Positions 52,920 through 61,141 of a DNA stretch of 64,000 bases are shown piece by piece. The notes under the pieces were generated by a model. It did no database searches. It was not told the origin of the DNA and was given only the letters and a program-made list of their open reading frames with translations. The stretch is taken from positions 620,001-684,000 of the forward strand of contig NZ_WVRE01000002.1 of assembly GCF_013111185.1 (NCBI RefSeq). The letters run 5' to 3'. The translations under genes were made by a program, and so were the position numbers. The first letter of the stretch is position 1. Each line of letters begins with the position of its first letter. This DNA comes from Ruegeria sp. HKCCD7303. Lineage in GTDB: Bacteria > Pseudomonadota > Alphaproteobacteria > Rhodobacterales > Rhodobacteraceae.

Positions 52920-53635
52920 TTGCCCAAAACAGGACTACCACTTTTCTCAATCCCAAAAGTCCGGCCAGTGCGCCGTCAAAGCACGCTGACTAAATAGCCG
53001 CCAAACCTAAACAAGACCCCCTCGTTAACACGCCGCTAAAACTCTCGGTGATCGAGTGAACCAGCAGCGCCCCCTAGCGCTTTTGGCTCCCCCTCACTTG
53101 GGCATGTTCATCCTCACTGATCTGATCGTTCAAAACAATGTAAAATTGGAGGGAATGGTTAACTTGGCTCAACTCTGAATGGTTTTTGGGCAACAACGCC
53201 ATTTACGACGATCAACCCTAGGGCGATTTCGAATTTATGCACAAGATAACGATTCGAGATTATGCGCAAACTTATTCGCGATTTCACCTCGCACACGTTA
53301 CATTTTTGGTGTCAAGGCCGACCAGCAGCCTTCAAACACACAACCATTGAGGGAGCAGCTATTTTCCCCATCCTGCTGACCAATCATTGTCAACAAAACA
53401 AAAATAATTCAACGGTTTTGAGAGTTTGACGTCGATTTCAGCAACAATCCTCCGATTCGCACGACTCCGACCCGTCAATTTCGACGAATCCAGTCTGACG
53501 TCGACCGTCACAGAACATCGCCTTTGTGGCGAAATTAAGATTTCTTCACGTATCCCTCAGGAAAGACCAATCCTGGTGCTGCATCTCTTGCTTTAACGCG
53601 CAGTCGAATCTGCGCGACACATACAGGAGACAGAA
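52920..53635. other. 716-base gene-free region upstream of degP with repeats
   Basis: No believable gene on either strand. It is AT-rich against its surroundings. It contains a pair of 20-base direct repeats (53225-53244 and 53251-53269, each ending TTATGCRCAA), two copies of TGACGTCGA (53427-53435 and 53496-53504, 69 bases apart), and a hairpin CGCGCAG / CTGCGCG at 53597-53616 just before the degP ribosome binding site. These look like regulatory signals for the degP/two-component operon. Confidence 0.55.
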
Positions 53636-55072
53636 ATGAGCATCCGCAAATCATCGCTTTTACTTCCCCGAACCTCCAACTGGATGGGCATCAGCGCCCT
53701 AGGGGCCGCGCTGTTGGCGACAACAGCCATTCCGTCCGTGGCGGACGAGGCACTGGCTGATCTGGTTGAAACCGTTTCCCCTTCGGTGGTGACCATCATC
53801 GCGGAGCAGGACAATGTACCTAGCGCAGCGCCTGGGCAAAACTTCGACTTTGACGGGCACCCATTTGGCGAGTTCTTCAAGCGATTTGGTGCGCCCGAAG
53901 GTTTCAATGCACCCCAGCGCGGTCCGGCACAGGGCTTAGGCTCGGGCTTTGTGCTGGATGAGGCGGGATATATCGTCACCAATCATCATGTCGTAGACAA
54001 CGCCTCTACCGTTACCGTTCGGCTGAGTGATGATCGCAGCTATGAAGCCGAGGTGGTCGGCACCGACCCGCTGACCGACATCGCCGTTTTGAAAATCGAC
54101 CCGGACACCGCGCTTCAGGCCGTTGAACTGGGCGACAGCGATGTCATCCGTGTCGGCGAAGACGTCGTGGCCATCGGCAATCCCTTTGGCCTCAGCTCCA
54201 CAGTGACCACCGGCATCGTCTCGGCAAAAGGTCGCAACATCTCTGAAGGCCCCTATGCAGAGTTCATTCAAACCGATGCTGCGATCAACAAGGGCAACTC
54301 GGGCGGCCCCCTGTTCAATATGGAAGGCGAAGTTATTGGCGTGAATTCAGCCATTTATTCGCCCAGCGGTGGATCCGTTGGATTGGGCTTTGCCGTGACT
54401 TCGAATATCGTCCAGCATATCGCAGCCGACCTGCGTGACGATGGCCAGGTCAGCCGTGGCTGGTTGGGCGTTTCGATCCAAAACGTCAGCCCACAACTTG
54501 CTGCCGCTTTGGGTATCGATGCCTCCTCTGGCGCGCTGGTGTCCGATGTTGTTTCCGACAGCCCGGCGGATGGTGTTCTGAAGCAAGGCGATGTGATCCT
54601 GACGTTCAACGATGAAGCCGTAGACTCAAGCAGTGACCTGCCCATTCTCGTCGGCACGACCAAAGTTGGCACGGACAGCACTCTGACGGTTTTGCGTGAT
54701 GGTAAGCAGGAAACGCTGACTCTGACCGTCGGTCAGCATCAGGCAGCGTCTGCCCAACCTGATACACCGGTCGAGGCTGAGGTTGCAGGTACGACACTGG
54801 GTGTCACTGTAGCCCCGCTGACTGAAACGGTACGTGCCGAGACGGGCATTCCCGAGACTGTCGACGGTGTTGTCGTCACGGATCTGAAACCCGATAGCCC
54901 CGCCGCAAAGGCCGGTCTGCAGCGTGGTGACGTGATCGTCAAACTGGGCAACCAAGAGACGTTCACACCCGATGCTTTGAAGGCGGCGCTGGACAGCGAA
55001 AAGACCGATCCGGCCCTGGTGCTGATCAATCGCGGCGGTAGTCAGATCTTCGTCGCAGTCGAACTCGCCTGA
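53636..55072 (+). CDS. degP: Do-family serine endopeptidase/chaperone
   Basis: Periplasmic quality-control protease of 478 residues. A signal peptide ends near residue 36 (SVAD). The catalytic triad is H118 (TNHHVV), D148 (LTDIAVLKID) and S222 (GNSGGP). Two PDZ domains follow (about 265-365 and 380-475) with GWLGVSIQNV and TLGVTVAPL. It degrades or refolds misfolded envelope proteins. AGGAGA precedes the start. The response regulator and histidine kinase genes downstream in the same direction suggest an envelope-stress module like CpxRA-DegP or MprAB-PepD. Confidence 0.94.
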   Translation: MSIRKSSLLLPRTSNWMGISALGAALLATTAIPSVADEALADLVETVSPSVVTIIAEQDNVPSAAPGQNFDFDGHPFGEFFKRFGAPEGFNAPQRGPAQGLGSGFVLDEAGYIVTNHHVVDNASTVTVRLSDDRSYEAEVVGTDPLTDIAVLKIDPDTALQAVELGDSDVIRVGEDVVAIGNPFGLSSTVTTGIVSAKGRNISEGPYAEFIQTDAAINKGNSGGPLFNMEGEVIGVNSAIYSPSGGSVGLGFAVTSNIVQHIAADLRDDGQVSRGWLGVSIQNVSPQLAAALGIDASSGALVSDVVSDSPADGVLKQGDVILTFNDEAVDSSSDLPILVGTTKVGTDSTLTVLRDGKQETLTLTVGQHQAASAQPDTPVEAEVAGTTLGVTVAPLTETVRAETGIPETVDGVVVTDLKPDSPAAKAGLQRGDVIVKLGNQETFTPDALKAALDSEKTDPALVLINRGGSQIFVAVELA

Positions 55073-55153
55073 TCAGGAAACCGGGCGCGCCGCTTGATGG
55101 GGATTTTCGGCGCGCCTCACCCGGCAGATCAGAATTGTCCACTGTCTGCCGGG

Positions 55154-55184
55154 CTTGCCGGGTGCGTGCCCAGCACCCGGCAAG
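55154..55184 (+). terminator. Hairpin between degP and the response regulator
   Basis: Twelve-base-pair stem CTTGCCGGGTGC / GCACCCGGCAAG with a seven-base loop. A second, longer-looped repeat GGCGCGCCG / CGGCGCGCC spans 55084-55116. No T run, so partial termination or mRNA protection is likely rather than full separation of degP from the regulator genes. Confidence 0.55.
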
Positions 55185-55250
55185 ATCCCCCGAATTCAAT
55201 GTGCATCACCTGAATATTGTGTTTAAATCCCGATAGAAAGGAGCCAGACC

Positions 55251-55931
55251 ATGAGCCGCCGCCTGTTGATCGTGGAAGATGACGCTGACACCAGGGACTT
55301 CATCGCCAAAGGGTTCGGCGAAGAAGGCTATGTGGTCGAAACCGCCGCAGATGGGCGCGAAGGGTTGTATCACGCCACAGATGGCGGGTTTGACGCCATT
55401 GTACTGGACCGGATGCTGCCGGGCTTGGATGGGCTGTCCTTGATCAAGTCACTGCGGGCAGCCGGTTTGAAAACACCCGTCCTGATGCTGACAGCCATGA
55501 GCGCGGTGGATGAACGGGTCAAGGGCCTGCGCTCGGGCGCAGACGATTACCTGGTCAAACCGTTTTCCTTTCAGGAGTTGCACGCCCGCATCGAGGCTCT
55601 GCTGCGTCGTCCTCAGGAATCCGAAGAAACACCGACACTCACCTGCAAAGACCTTGAGATGGATCTGTTGACCCGCAAGGTTACTCGCGCCGGGCACGAG
55701 ATCACCCTCACCCCGCGCGAGTTCCAGATCCTCGAATATTTTCTGCGCCGTAAGAACCGTGTGGTGTCGCGCACCATGCTGCTTGAAGGCGTTTGGGATT
55801 ATCACTTCGATCCAAACACAAATGTTGTCGACGTCCATATCTCAAAGCTGCGGCGGCAGTTGGATGAAGGCGGCGATGCCCCCCTGATTGAAACCGTTCG
55901 CGGCGCGGGTTACATGATGTCCGATGGATAA
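55251..55931 (+). CDS. OmpR-family response regulator
   Basis: A 226-residue regulator. The receiver domain (1-120) has acidic residues at 9-11, the phosphoacceptor D53 (IVLDRMLPG) and the conserved lysine in YLVKPFSF. The C-terminal winged helix (about 130-225) carries LTPREFQILEYFLRRKNRVVSRTMLLEGVWDYHFDPNTNVVDVHISKLR in the OmpR style. AAGGAG lies before ATG 55251. It overlaps the histidine kinase gene by eight bases; the kinase is its likely partner. Targets probably include degP (inference). Confidence 0.93.
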   Translation: MSRRLLIVEDDADTRDFIAKGFGEEGYVVETAADGREGLYHATDGGFDAIVLDRMLPGLDGLSLIKSLRAAGLKTPVLMLTAMSAVDERVKGLRSGADDYLVKPFSFQELHARIEALLRRPQESEETPTLTCKDLEMDLLTRKVTRAGHEITLTPREFQILEYFLRRKNRVVSRTMLLEGVWDYHFDPNTNVVDVHISKLRRQLDEGGDAPLIETVRGAGYMMSDG

Positions 55932-57294
55932 CCTTTGGCTTTCCCTAAACAATTCCAGAACACGGCTGGTCGCGACCAGCATGTTTCTCAGCACCTTTCT
56001 GACTGCGTCGGTACTGGCCGTGGTGTACGTCACCGCAAACCGAAGCATTGAAGCCGAGACACGCTCGGTCGTCTCGGCCGAGCTGACCGGGTTGGCGGAT
56101 GAATATGAACGGCGAGGTCTGCTTGGGCTGATCACCGCAATCGAACGTCGCCTGCCAAGCGCCTCTGAACGCGACGCGCTTTACCTGTTGACCGACCGGC
56201 TTGGGGTCAAGCTGGTGGGCAACCTGAAATCCTGGCCTGTCAATGTTGCAGCAGGCAGTGGTTGGGTCGATCTGGAGCTTCGCCGCGCCGACAATGACCA
56301 GCTTGTCCCGGTCTCTGCTGCATCGATCCGCCTGCCCGGCGGAGAGCGTCTTCTGGTTGGGCGCGACGCCGCCACGCGTCAGCAGTTTGACCGCGTCTTG
56401 TTCCGATCCGTTGCACTGGCGCTGGGGATTGCCTTTGTGCTGAGCGTGATTACCGGCTGGCTGTTTACACGCCTGGTCTTTGCACGCCTCTCGGACATAG
56501 CTAGCACAGCAGAAAACATCGTATCAGGCGATCTATCCAAAAGAATGCCCCTGCGCGGAACCGGCGACGAATTCGACCAGGTCTCGGGCACTTTGAACAA
56601 CATGCTGGATCGGATCGAAGAATTGATCAGCAACCTGCGCACCACGTCGAATTCCATCGCGCATGACCTGCGGTCTCCATTGTCACGCCTGCGCCAGCGC
56701 GTTGAAGCCCTGTCAGAGCCGGGAAAAACCGATTTGGAACGAGAAATCGATGTCGCCCGCGCTACGGCAGAAATTGACCACGTGCTGCGCGTGCTGGCAC
56801 AGCTGACCGAGATTTCGCGCGCCGAAGCCGGGCTTGGGCGCGAACAGTTTGAAACCATCGACTTGCAGCACCTCGTCGGCGATGTTGTCGAACTTTACGA
56901 CCCGGTGGCTGCCGATCAGGGCATAACACTCGAGGTGACTGGCTCAGCCCCCCCAATCGAAGGGCACCGCCCTCTATTGTCACAGGCCCTGTCCAACCTG
57001 CTTGAAAACGCGATGCGATATGCGCCTGCGGAGTCGACCATCACGATTTCGCTGGATACCGAAAACGGTTTTGCATGTCTGCACGTGCGCGACCAAGGCC
57101 CGGGCGTCCCACCTGAAGAACTGGATCGCCTGCAACTGCCTTTCGTAACGCTTGACCCTGCGCGTACGGAGCGAAACGCCGGGCTGGGTCTGGCATTGGT
57201 CGCAGCGATTTCGCATATGCATGGCGGAAGGTTTGCAGCCCAAAATTGTGATCCTGGGCTGAAGGCGACGATCTATCTGGCGCAGAATCCCTAA
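55924..57294 (+). CDS. HAMP-domain sensor histidine kinase
   Basis: A 456-residue membrane kinase. Two membrane helices (about 16-37 and 160-183) flank a roughly 120-residue periplasmic sensor. A HAMP domain (about 184-235) follows. The H-box histidine is H247 (SIAHDLRSPLSRL). The catalytic domain has the N-box NLLENAMRYAP, DQGPGVP and GLGLALV. It phosphorylates the response regulator encoded just upstream. Its stop overlaps the stop of the convergent CYTH gene by four bases. Confidence 0.93.
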   Translation: MDNLWLSLNNSRTRLVATSMFLSTFLTASVLAVVYVTANRSIEAETRSVVSAELTGLADEYERRGLLGLITAIERRLPSASERDALYLLTDRLGVKLVGNLKSWPVNVAAGSGWVDLELRRADNDQLVPVSAASIRLPGGERLLVGRDAATRQQFDRVLFRSVALALGIAFVLSVITGWLFTRLVFARLSDIASTAENIVSGDLSKRMPLRGTGDEFDQVSGTLNNMLDRIEELISNLRTTSNSIAHDLRSPLSRLRQRVEALSEPGKTDLEREIDVARATAEIDHVLRVLAQLTEISRAEAGLGREQFETIDLQHLVGDVVELYDPVAADQGITLEVTGSAPPIEGHRPLLSQALSNLLENAMRYAPAESTITISLDTENGFACLHVRDQGPGVPPEELDRLQLPFVTLDPARTERNAGLGLALVAAISHMHGGRFAAQNCDPGLKATIYLAQNP

Positions 57295-57758
57295 ATCGGG
57301 ATACCGTTTGTTGCCATCGTCTTGTTCTTAAAGCGTTTGTCTTCTGTTACATCCGCCCCGAACCAATCAGGTGGTACAAAAGCTTCGGCATCATCCTCCG
57401 AGTCGAATTCGACCTCAACCAGGCGTAACGGCGCCAGATCACCGGAAAAAATATCCAGCTCGAACATGAGCCCATCCGGCAAACGCCCGGTGTAACGCTC
57501 TTTCTCGACACGGCGGCCTTCTGTTTCGGGCCAGAAGGTTTCAAACTGTTCCGCTGTGATTTGTGCCTCGCGCTCAACACGGACCAGACCACCGCCGCCT
57601 TTCAGTGTCAGGAAAAACGCATCGTCCTTCTGCCTCAACCGCAACTCAGTCGAGTCGTCAGGCGCGGTCAAGTAACCCTGTCGCACAACGGATTTCTGCG
57701 CGTTGCTCAGGTCCGGCGCGGCTGCCACCAGAAACTTGCGCTCGATTTCTTTGCTCAT
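57291..57758 (-). CDS. CYTH-domain phosphohydrolase (inorganic triphosphatase-like)
   Basis: A 155-residue protein made only of a CYTH fold. It begins with the ExExK signature (EIERKFL, residues 4-10), followed by RQGYLT, ELRLRQKDDAFFLTLKG and the acidic/basic strand residues EFDSEDDAEAF that line the triphosphate tunnel. Such enzymes hydrolyse triphosphate or thiamine triphosphate; class IV adenylate cyclases share the fold. Its ATG overlaps the stop of the ParA gene by four bases. It is third in the CHAD-ParA-CYTH operon, consistent with polyphosphate-related chemistry. Confidence 0.87.
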   Translation of the reverse strand: MSKEIERKFLVAAAPDLSNAQKSVVRQGYLTAPDDSTELRLRQKDDAFFLTLKGGGGLVRVEREAQITAEQFETFWPETEGRRVEKERYTGRLPDGLMFELDIFSGDLAPLRLVEVEFDSEDDAEAFVPPDWFGADVTEDKRFKNKTMATNGIPI

Positions 57759-58510
57759 TGGGTTGAAACCACTCCGTTTTCCAGTTCGTCGAACAGCGCC
57801 CGATAGGCCACACAGGCTGCACTGCGCCCGGCATAGGTGCTGACGGGCGCTCGATGCTGACCCATCTTTTCAATATCCGCAGCAAATGGAACCGCCGTTT
57901 GCAAAAACCGTTTAGGATATAGCTTGCGCATCGAGGCCATTGTCTCCTGATGTAAAACCTTTCGTTTCTGCACCATCGAAAAGAACGCACGCAACTTCTT
58001 CTTGCGCAGCTTGTGTTCGTCGAAAAAGCGTACCAATTGATCAAACGTTCGCTCGGACAGAGTCGTGGGGATGACGGGAACAACGATTTCATCTGCCGCC
58101 TTGAAGATGTTTTCAGACAGGGTGGAAAAGTTCGGCGGACAATCCAGAAGGACCACGTCATAATCGCTGCCGGCGGACACCAGCGCCTTTTTCAAGCGTG
58201 AGCGCTTGTTGCGCATTCGGGACAAGAAAACATCGAAATCGCGGAAGGTCAGATTTGCGGGCAACACGTCCAATCCTTCGAAATCGCTGGCCCGGATCGC
58301 TTTGGTAAACCGTTCCACGTCCTCGAAAAACCGCGCGTCCGTCAACTTTTTGGACGGCTTCACGCGAAAATAAAAACCCGACGCGCCCTGAGGGTCTAGA
58401 TCACACAGCAAAACCTGCTTGCCTGCCTGTGCATATGCATGAGCCAGGTTCACCGAGGTCGCGGTTTTGCCGACACCGCCCTTGTTGCTGTAGCAGGCAA
58501 TGATCTTCAT
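57755..58510 (-). CDS. ParA-family ATPase, orphan of ParB
   Basis: A 251-residue deviant-Walker ATPase. KGGVGKT at residues 10-16 includes the signature lysine K10 and the P-loop K15; CDLDPQGAS gives switch I and VVLLDCPPN the Walker B. No N-terminal DNA-binding domain is present, as in type Ib/chromosomal and cargo-positioning ParAs. No parB, gidA or gidB is nearby, so it is not the chromosome partition ParA. It sits between the CHAD and CYTH genes (three-base gap and four-base overlap), so its cargo or partner is probably one of these. AGGAGTGAGGA provides a strong ribosome binding site. Confidence 0.88.
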   Translation of the reverse strand: MKIIACYSNKGGVGKTATSVNLAHAYAQAGKQVLLCDLDPQGASGFYFRVKPSKKLTDARFFEDVERFTKAIRASDFEGLDVLPANLTFRDFDVFLSRMRNKRSRLKKALVSAGSDYDVVLLDCPPNFSTLSENIFKAADEIVVPVIPTTLSERTFDQLVRFFDEHKLRKKKLRAFFSMVQKRKVLHQETMASMRKLYPKRFLQTAVPFAADIEKMGQHRAPVSTYAGRSAACVAYRALFDELENGVVSTQ

Positions 58511-58513
58511 TCC

Positions 58514-60079
58514 TCACTCCTCTTTGTCGTGAAACAAACTGCGGAACAGATTTCGGGTTTCGGGGCTGTCAAAGTGTTGGAAACTGGCGATCACACGGCT
58601 GCGTTCGGATTTTTGGCGTTGATCCAGCACGGCAATCAATCCACCAACGGCCAGGCCAACCTGGGCGTCCACACGGCCCTGCGTGTTGCTTTGCTGAGAG
58701 ACAAAGGCCAGCAAAGCCTCTTGCTGGACGGAATAGTCATTAAAAAGACCCAGATTATCCTGAAGCTTTTTCAAAGGCTTGAGGATCAATTTAAATCCCT
58801 TTGCGTCAAAGAGAGGTGCAAAGAATTCCATCAGATAGCGCAGTTTCTTACAGTCGATGCGCAGGTTATGAACCGTTTCGTCCGGGGTGTCATCGGTGAT
58901 GCCGCGTGCGATTTTGCATACCTTGCGATAGCGTTTCCAGATCAGCGCGCAGGCATAGTCGTACGCGCCCCGATCCGCATTTGGCCCGGGTTGCAGTTGA
59001 CCGATGCCGTCGAACGTTTCGATCAAATGCTTCATCGAGGTGGCATAGGCTTTGCTGCGCAATCTGCGAGACAAGCGCGACAATTCTTGCCCGCGCTCTG
59101 ACTGGAACCGGTCGAACATCGCTTGCAAACCAGAATGAAGATGCTCTGGTATTAGATTGAAATACATATCTTTTTCCAAAAGATACACGTCCAGATCACG
59201 CATGCGCCCGGTCGGTGCCATAATATCTGAAAACACTCGTTTAAGCTCGACGGTTTGATCTTCGGAAAAGACGCCTTTGAACAGGCTGATCACAGACCGG
59301 ATCTTACGTAGCGAAACACGGTAATCGTGCAAAAACTCTGTATCAATGTCGGCAACCATACCGCTTTCGTTTTGCCGGGCAACCTTCAGATATGTGTGAA
59401 TAATATCTGCTGCGACTTCGATGGACGGTTCCGCTCTTCCCAATTGGATATCGGGCTTGGCGCGATAGGTCTCCATGCCAGGAAACAACCCGGCATACAG
59501 CGCTTCAACATCCTTCGCGCAGTCTGGCAGATCGGCAAAGGCTGTACTGACCTTTTGATATGTCCGTTCGTACCCGCGCAACCTCTGAAGCCGGACAAGC
59601 GTGGCCTGCCCCGAGGTTGAAGTCATTGACCAGATCACCCCTCTGACCTGGGTCTTTTGCAATTCATCCAGCACAACAAAGTTTTTTTCTTCTAACTTAC
59701 CGGCCCCAATCTGCATGAGGGCTCTGAGCTTTGGAAAATCACGCAACGCCGCCTGCACTTCACCGCTCGGCAGATCCTGAATGAACCGCCCCTTGCCTGA
59801 GCAGTTCTGGAACAATGGGCGCTGTTCCTTTTGCAGCAATTGCAACGCATCACCGATTTCGATCAGCATCCAACCCTTGGCCCGCAAAGATTGATCATGG
59901 CAATCCAGCAATGAAAAAGGTTTGGCCTCGCTGTCCTGTTCAACAACAACAGAGAACCCCGGCAAGGCGGCTTCAACAGCGGACGTGTCCATCACAGAGG
60001 GCAGAAAAAACAGGTCTTCAAACGCCCCGGGCATCCTCCTTGCGGTTGATCCACCTCTGGTCTTTTTGTGTTCTGACAC
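58514..60079 (-). CDS. CHAD-domain protein with degenerate CYTH-like N-terminal domain
   Basis: A 521-residue soluble protein. The C-terminal CHAD domain (about 220-515) has conserved basic positions H251, R254, R258 and R261 (HDYRVSLRKIR), and H404, R407, K411 and R414 (HNLRIDCKKLR), which bind polyphosphate in studied members. Residues about 35-215 resemble a CYTH domain (LLDCHDQSLRAKGWMLIEI) but lack ExExK, so this part is probably inactive. The first 27 residues are a basic, flexible tail (KK, R, RR). The start is GTG 60079 with GGAGG five bases upstream. First gene of the CHAD-ParA-CYTH operon. Confidence 0.86.
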   Translation of the reverse strand: MSEHKKTRGGSTARRMPGAFEDLFFLPSVMDTSAVEAALPGFSVVVEQDSEAKPFSLLDCHDQSLRAKGWMLIEIGDALQLLQKEQRPLFQNCSGKGRFIQDLPSGEVQAALRDFPKLRALMQIGAGKLEEKNFVVLDELQKTQVRGVIWSMTSTSGQATLVRLQRLRGYERTYQKVSTAFADLPDCAKDVEALYAGLFPGMETYRAKPDIQLGRAEPSIEVAADIIHTYLKVARQNESGMVADIDTEFLHDYRVSLRKIRSVISLFKGVFSEDQTVELKRVFSDIMAPTGRMRDLDVYLLEKDMYFNLIPEHLHSGLQAMFDRFQSERGQELSRLSRRLRSKAYATSMKHLIETFDGIGQLQPGPNADRGAYDYACALIWKRYRKVCKIARGITDDTPDETVHNLRIDCKKLRYLMEFFAPLFDAKGFKLILKPLKKLQDNLGLFNDYSVQQEALLAFVSQQSNTQGRVDAQVGLAVGGLIAVLDQRQKSERSRVIASFQHFDSPETRNLFRSLFHDKEE

Positions 60080-60201
60080 TCGACCCTCCGCGATAGCATA
60101 GCCTTATGCAATCTCAAGCTTGGAAAAACTTCAAGACATTCCGCTTTGACCATGCGTAATCCCCGGGTGACAGGGGTCAGGGATAAACGTAAAACGAACG
60201 A

Positions 60202-60549
60202 ATGAGCGACCCTGTTTCATCGATCCGAAACCTTGGCCCGGCTTTCGAACAAGCCTGCGCCCGTGCGGGTATTCACTCGGCTGAAGAATTGCGTGATCTC
60301 GGGCCGGATGAAGCCTATGCCCGCCTGCTCAAAGCAGGCACTAAGGCCCACTTCATCGGTTACTCCGTGCTGGTGATGGGCTTGCAGGGCCGTCCGTGGA
60401 ACGATTGCAAGGGTGAAGAAAAGAAGGCCCTGCGTCAACGCTTTGACGCCATAAAGTCAGGCAACAGTGCCGCGCCGGAAAATAAGATGATCGCCGATCT
60501 GGATGCCATTGGCGTGCGCGTTGCACCACAAGATCTAAAGCAAATCTGA
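60202..60549 (+). CDS. TfoX C-terminal-domain protein
   Basis: A 115-residue protein consisting of the helical TfoX/Sxy C-terminal domain, with the pattern IRNLGPAFEQACARAGIHSAEELRDLGPDEAYARLL. The N-terminal TfoX domain is absent. A helix-hairpin-helix-like fold is likely. In gammaproteobacteria full TfoX activates competence genes with CRP; for this short form no function is known. It is a single gene, converging with ndk at a strong terminator. Confidence 0.82.
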   Translation: MSDPVSSIRNLGPAFEQACARAGIHSAEELRDLGPDEAYARLLKAGTKAHFIGYSVLVMGLQGRPWNDCKGEEKKALRQRFDAIKSGNSAAPENKMIADLDAIGVRVAPQDLKQI

Positions 60550-60551
60550 AC

Positions 60552-60579
60552 AAAAAAGGCCGCCCCAGTTGGAGCGGCC
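60552..60579 (-). terminator. Rho-independent terminator of ndk
   Basis: On the minus strand, stem GGCCGCTCC / GGGGCGGCC (one G-T pair) with a four-base loop is followed by TTTTTTG, 24 bases after the ndk stop. Confidence 0.9.
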
Positions 60580-60603
60580 CAATGATTTGGCAGAAGCGTT
60601 GGC

Positions 60604-61026
60604 TTAGCCAACAAGTTCGATGCCCGAGAAGAAGTACGCGATCTCAACCGCTGCGGTTTCCGGAGCGTCCGAACCGTGGACCGAGTTTTCGCCAACCGAT
60701 TCCGCGAACTCGGCGCGGATGGTGCCAGCGGCTGCGTCTGCGGGGTTGGTTGCGCCCATGACTTCGCGGTTCTTTGCAATGGCGCCTTCGCCTTCCAGAA
60801 CCTGAACAACGACCGGAGCCGACGACATGAACTCGCACAGTTCGTCATAGAACGGACGCTCGGCGTGCACTTCGTAGAACTTGCCAGCTTGCTCTTTGGT
60901 CATGTGGATGCGCTTTTGCGCGACGATGCGCAGGCCGGCCTCTTCGAACTTGGCATTGATTTTGCCAGTCAGGTTGCGGCGGGTTGCATCGGGTTTGATG
61001 ATCGAGAATGTGCGTTCCAGTGCCAT
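60604..61026 (-). CDS. ndk: Nucleoside diphosphate kinase
   Basis: Transfers the gamma phosphate of ATP to other NDPs; 140 residues, normal length. The phosphohistidine is H117 ([12 protein letters not shown]), and [14 protein letters not shown] and [18 protein letters not shown] are intact. It is monocistronic with its own terminator. GGAGAGG in front of the start (61030-61036 on the minus strand) is a strong ribosome binding site. Confidence 0.97.
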   Translation of the reverse strand: MALERTFSIIKPDATRRNLTGKINAKFEEAGLRIVAQKRIHMTKEQAGKFYEVHAERPFYDELCEFMSSAPVVVQVLEGEGAIAKNREVMGATNPADAAAGTIRAEFAESVGENSVHGSDAPETAAVEIAYFFSGIELVG

Positions 61027-61141
61027 ATCGGCCTCTCCTTACAATGTGGCGCGGGGCCCGCGCCGAAATCCATCGCGCGCCGCGTATCACGGTCTTTGGC
61101 TTATGAAAAGTGTTATGATGGCCCGTTCGCCGCTTTGGGGT

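Noticed and set aside
53179-53379. 66-codon open frame in the region upstream of degP
   Set aside because: There is no ribosome binding site, the composition is unlike neighbouring genes and no domain is seen.
52920-53635. Possible replication origin, because of a DnaA-box match in AT-rich gene-free DNA
   Set aside because: Only one exact box is present, and no dnaA, dnaN, parB, hemE or gidA lies nearby. A regulatory region for degP is simpler.
57755-58510. ParA as the chromosome partition protein
   Set aside because: There is no parB, gidA/gidB or parS-like sequence next to it, and it is embedded between CHAD and CYTH genes.
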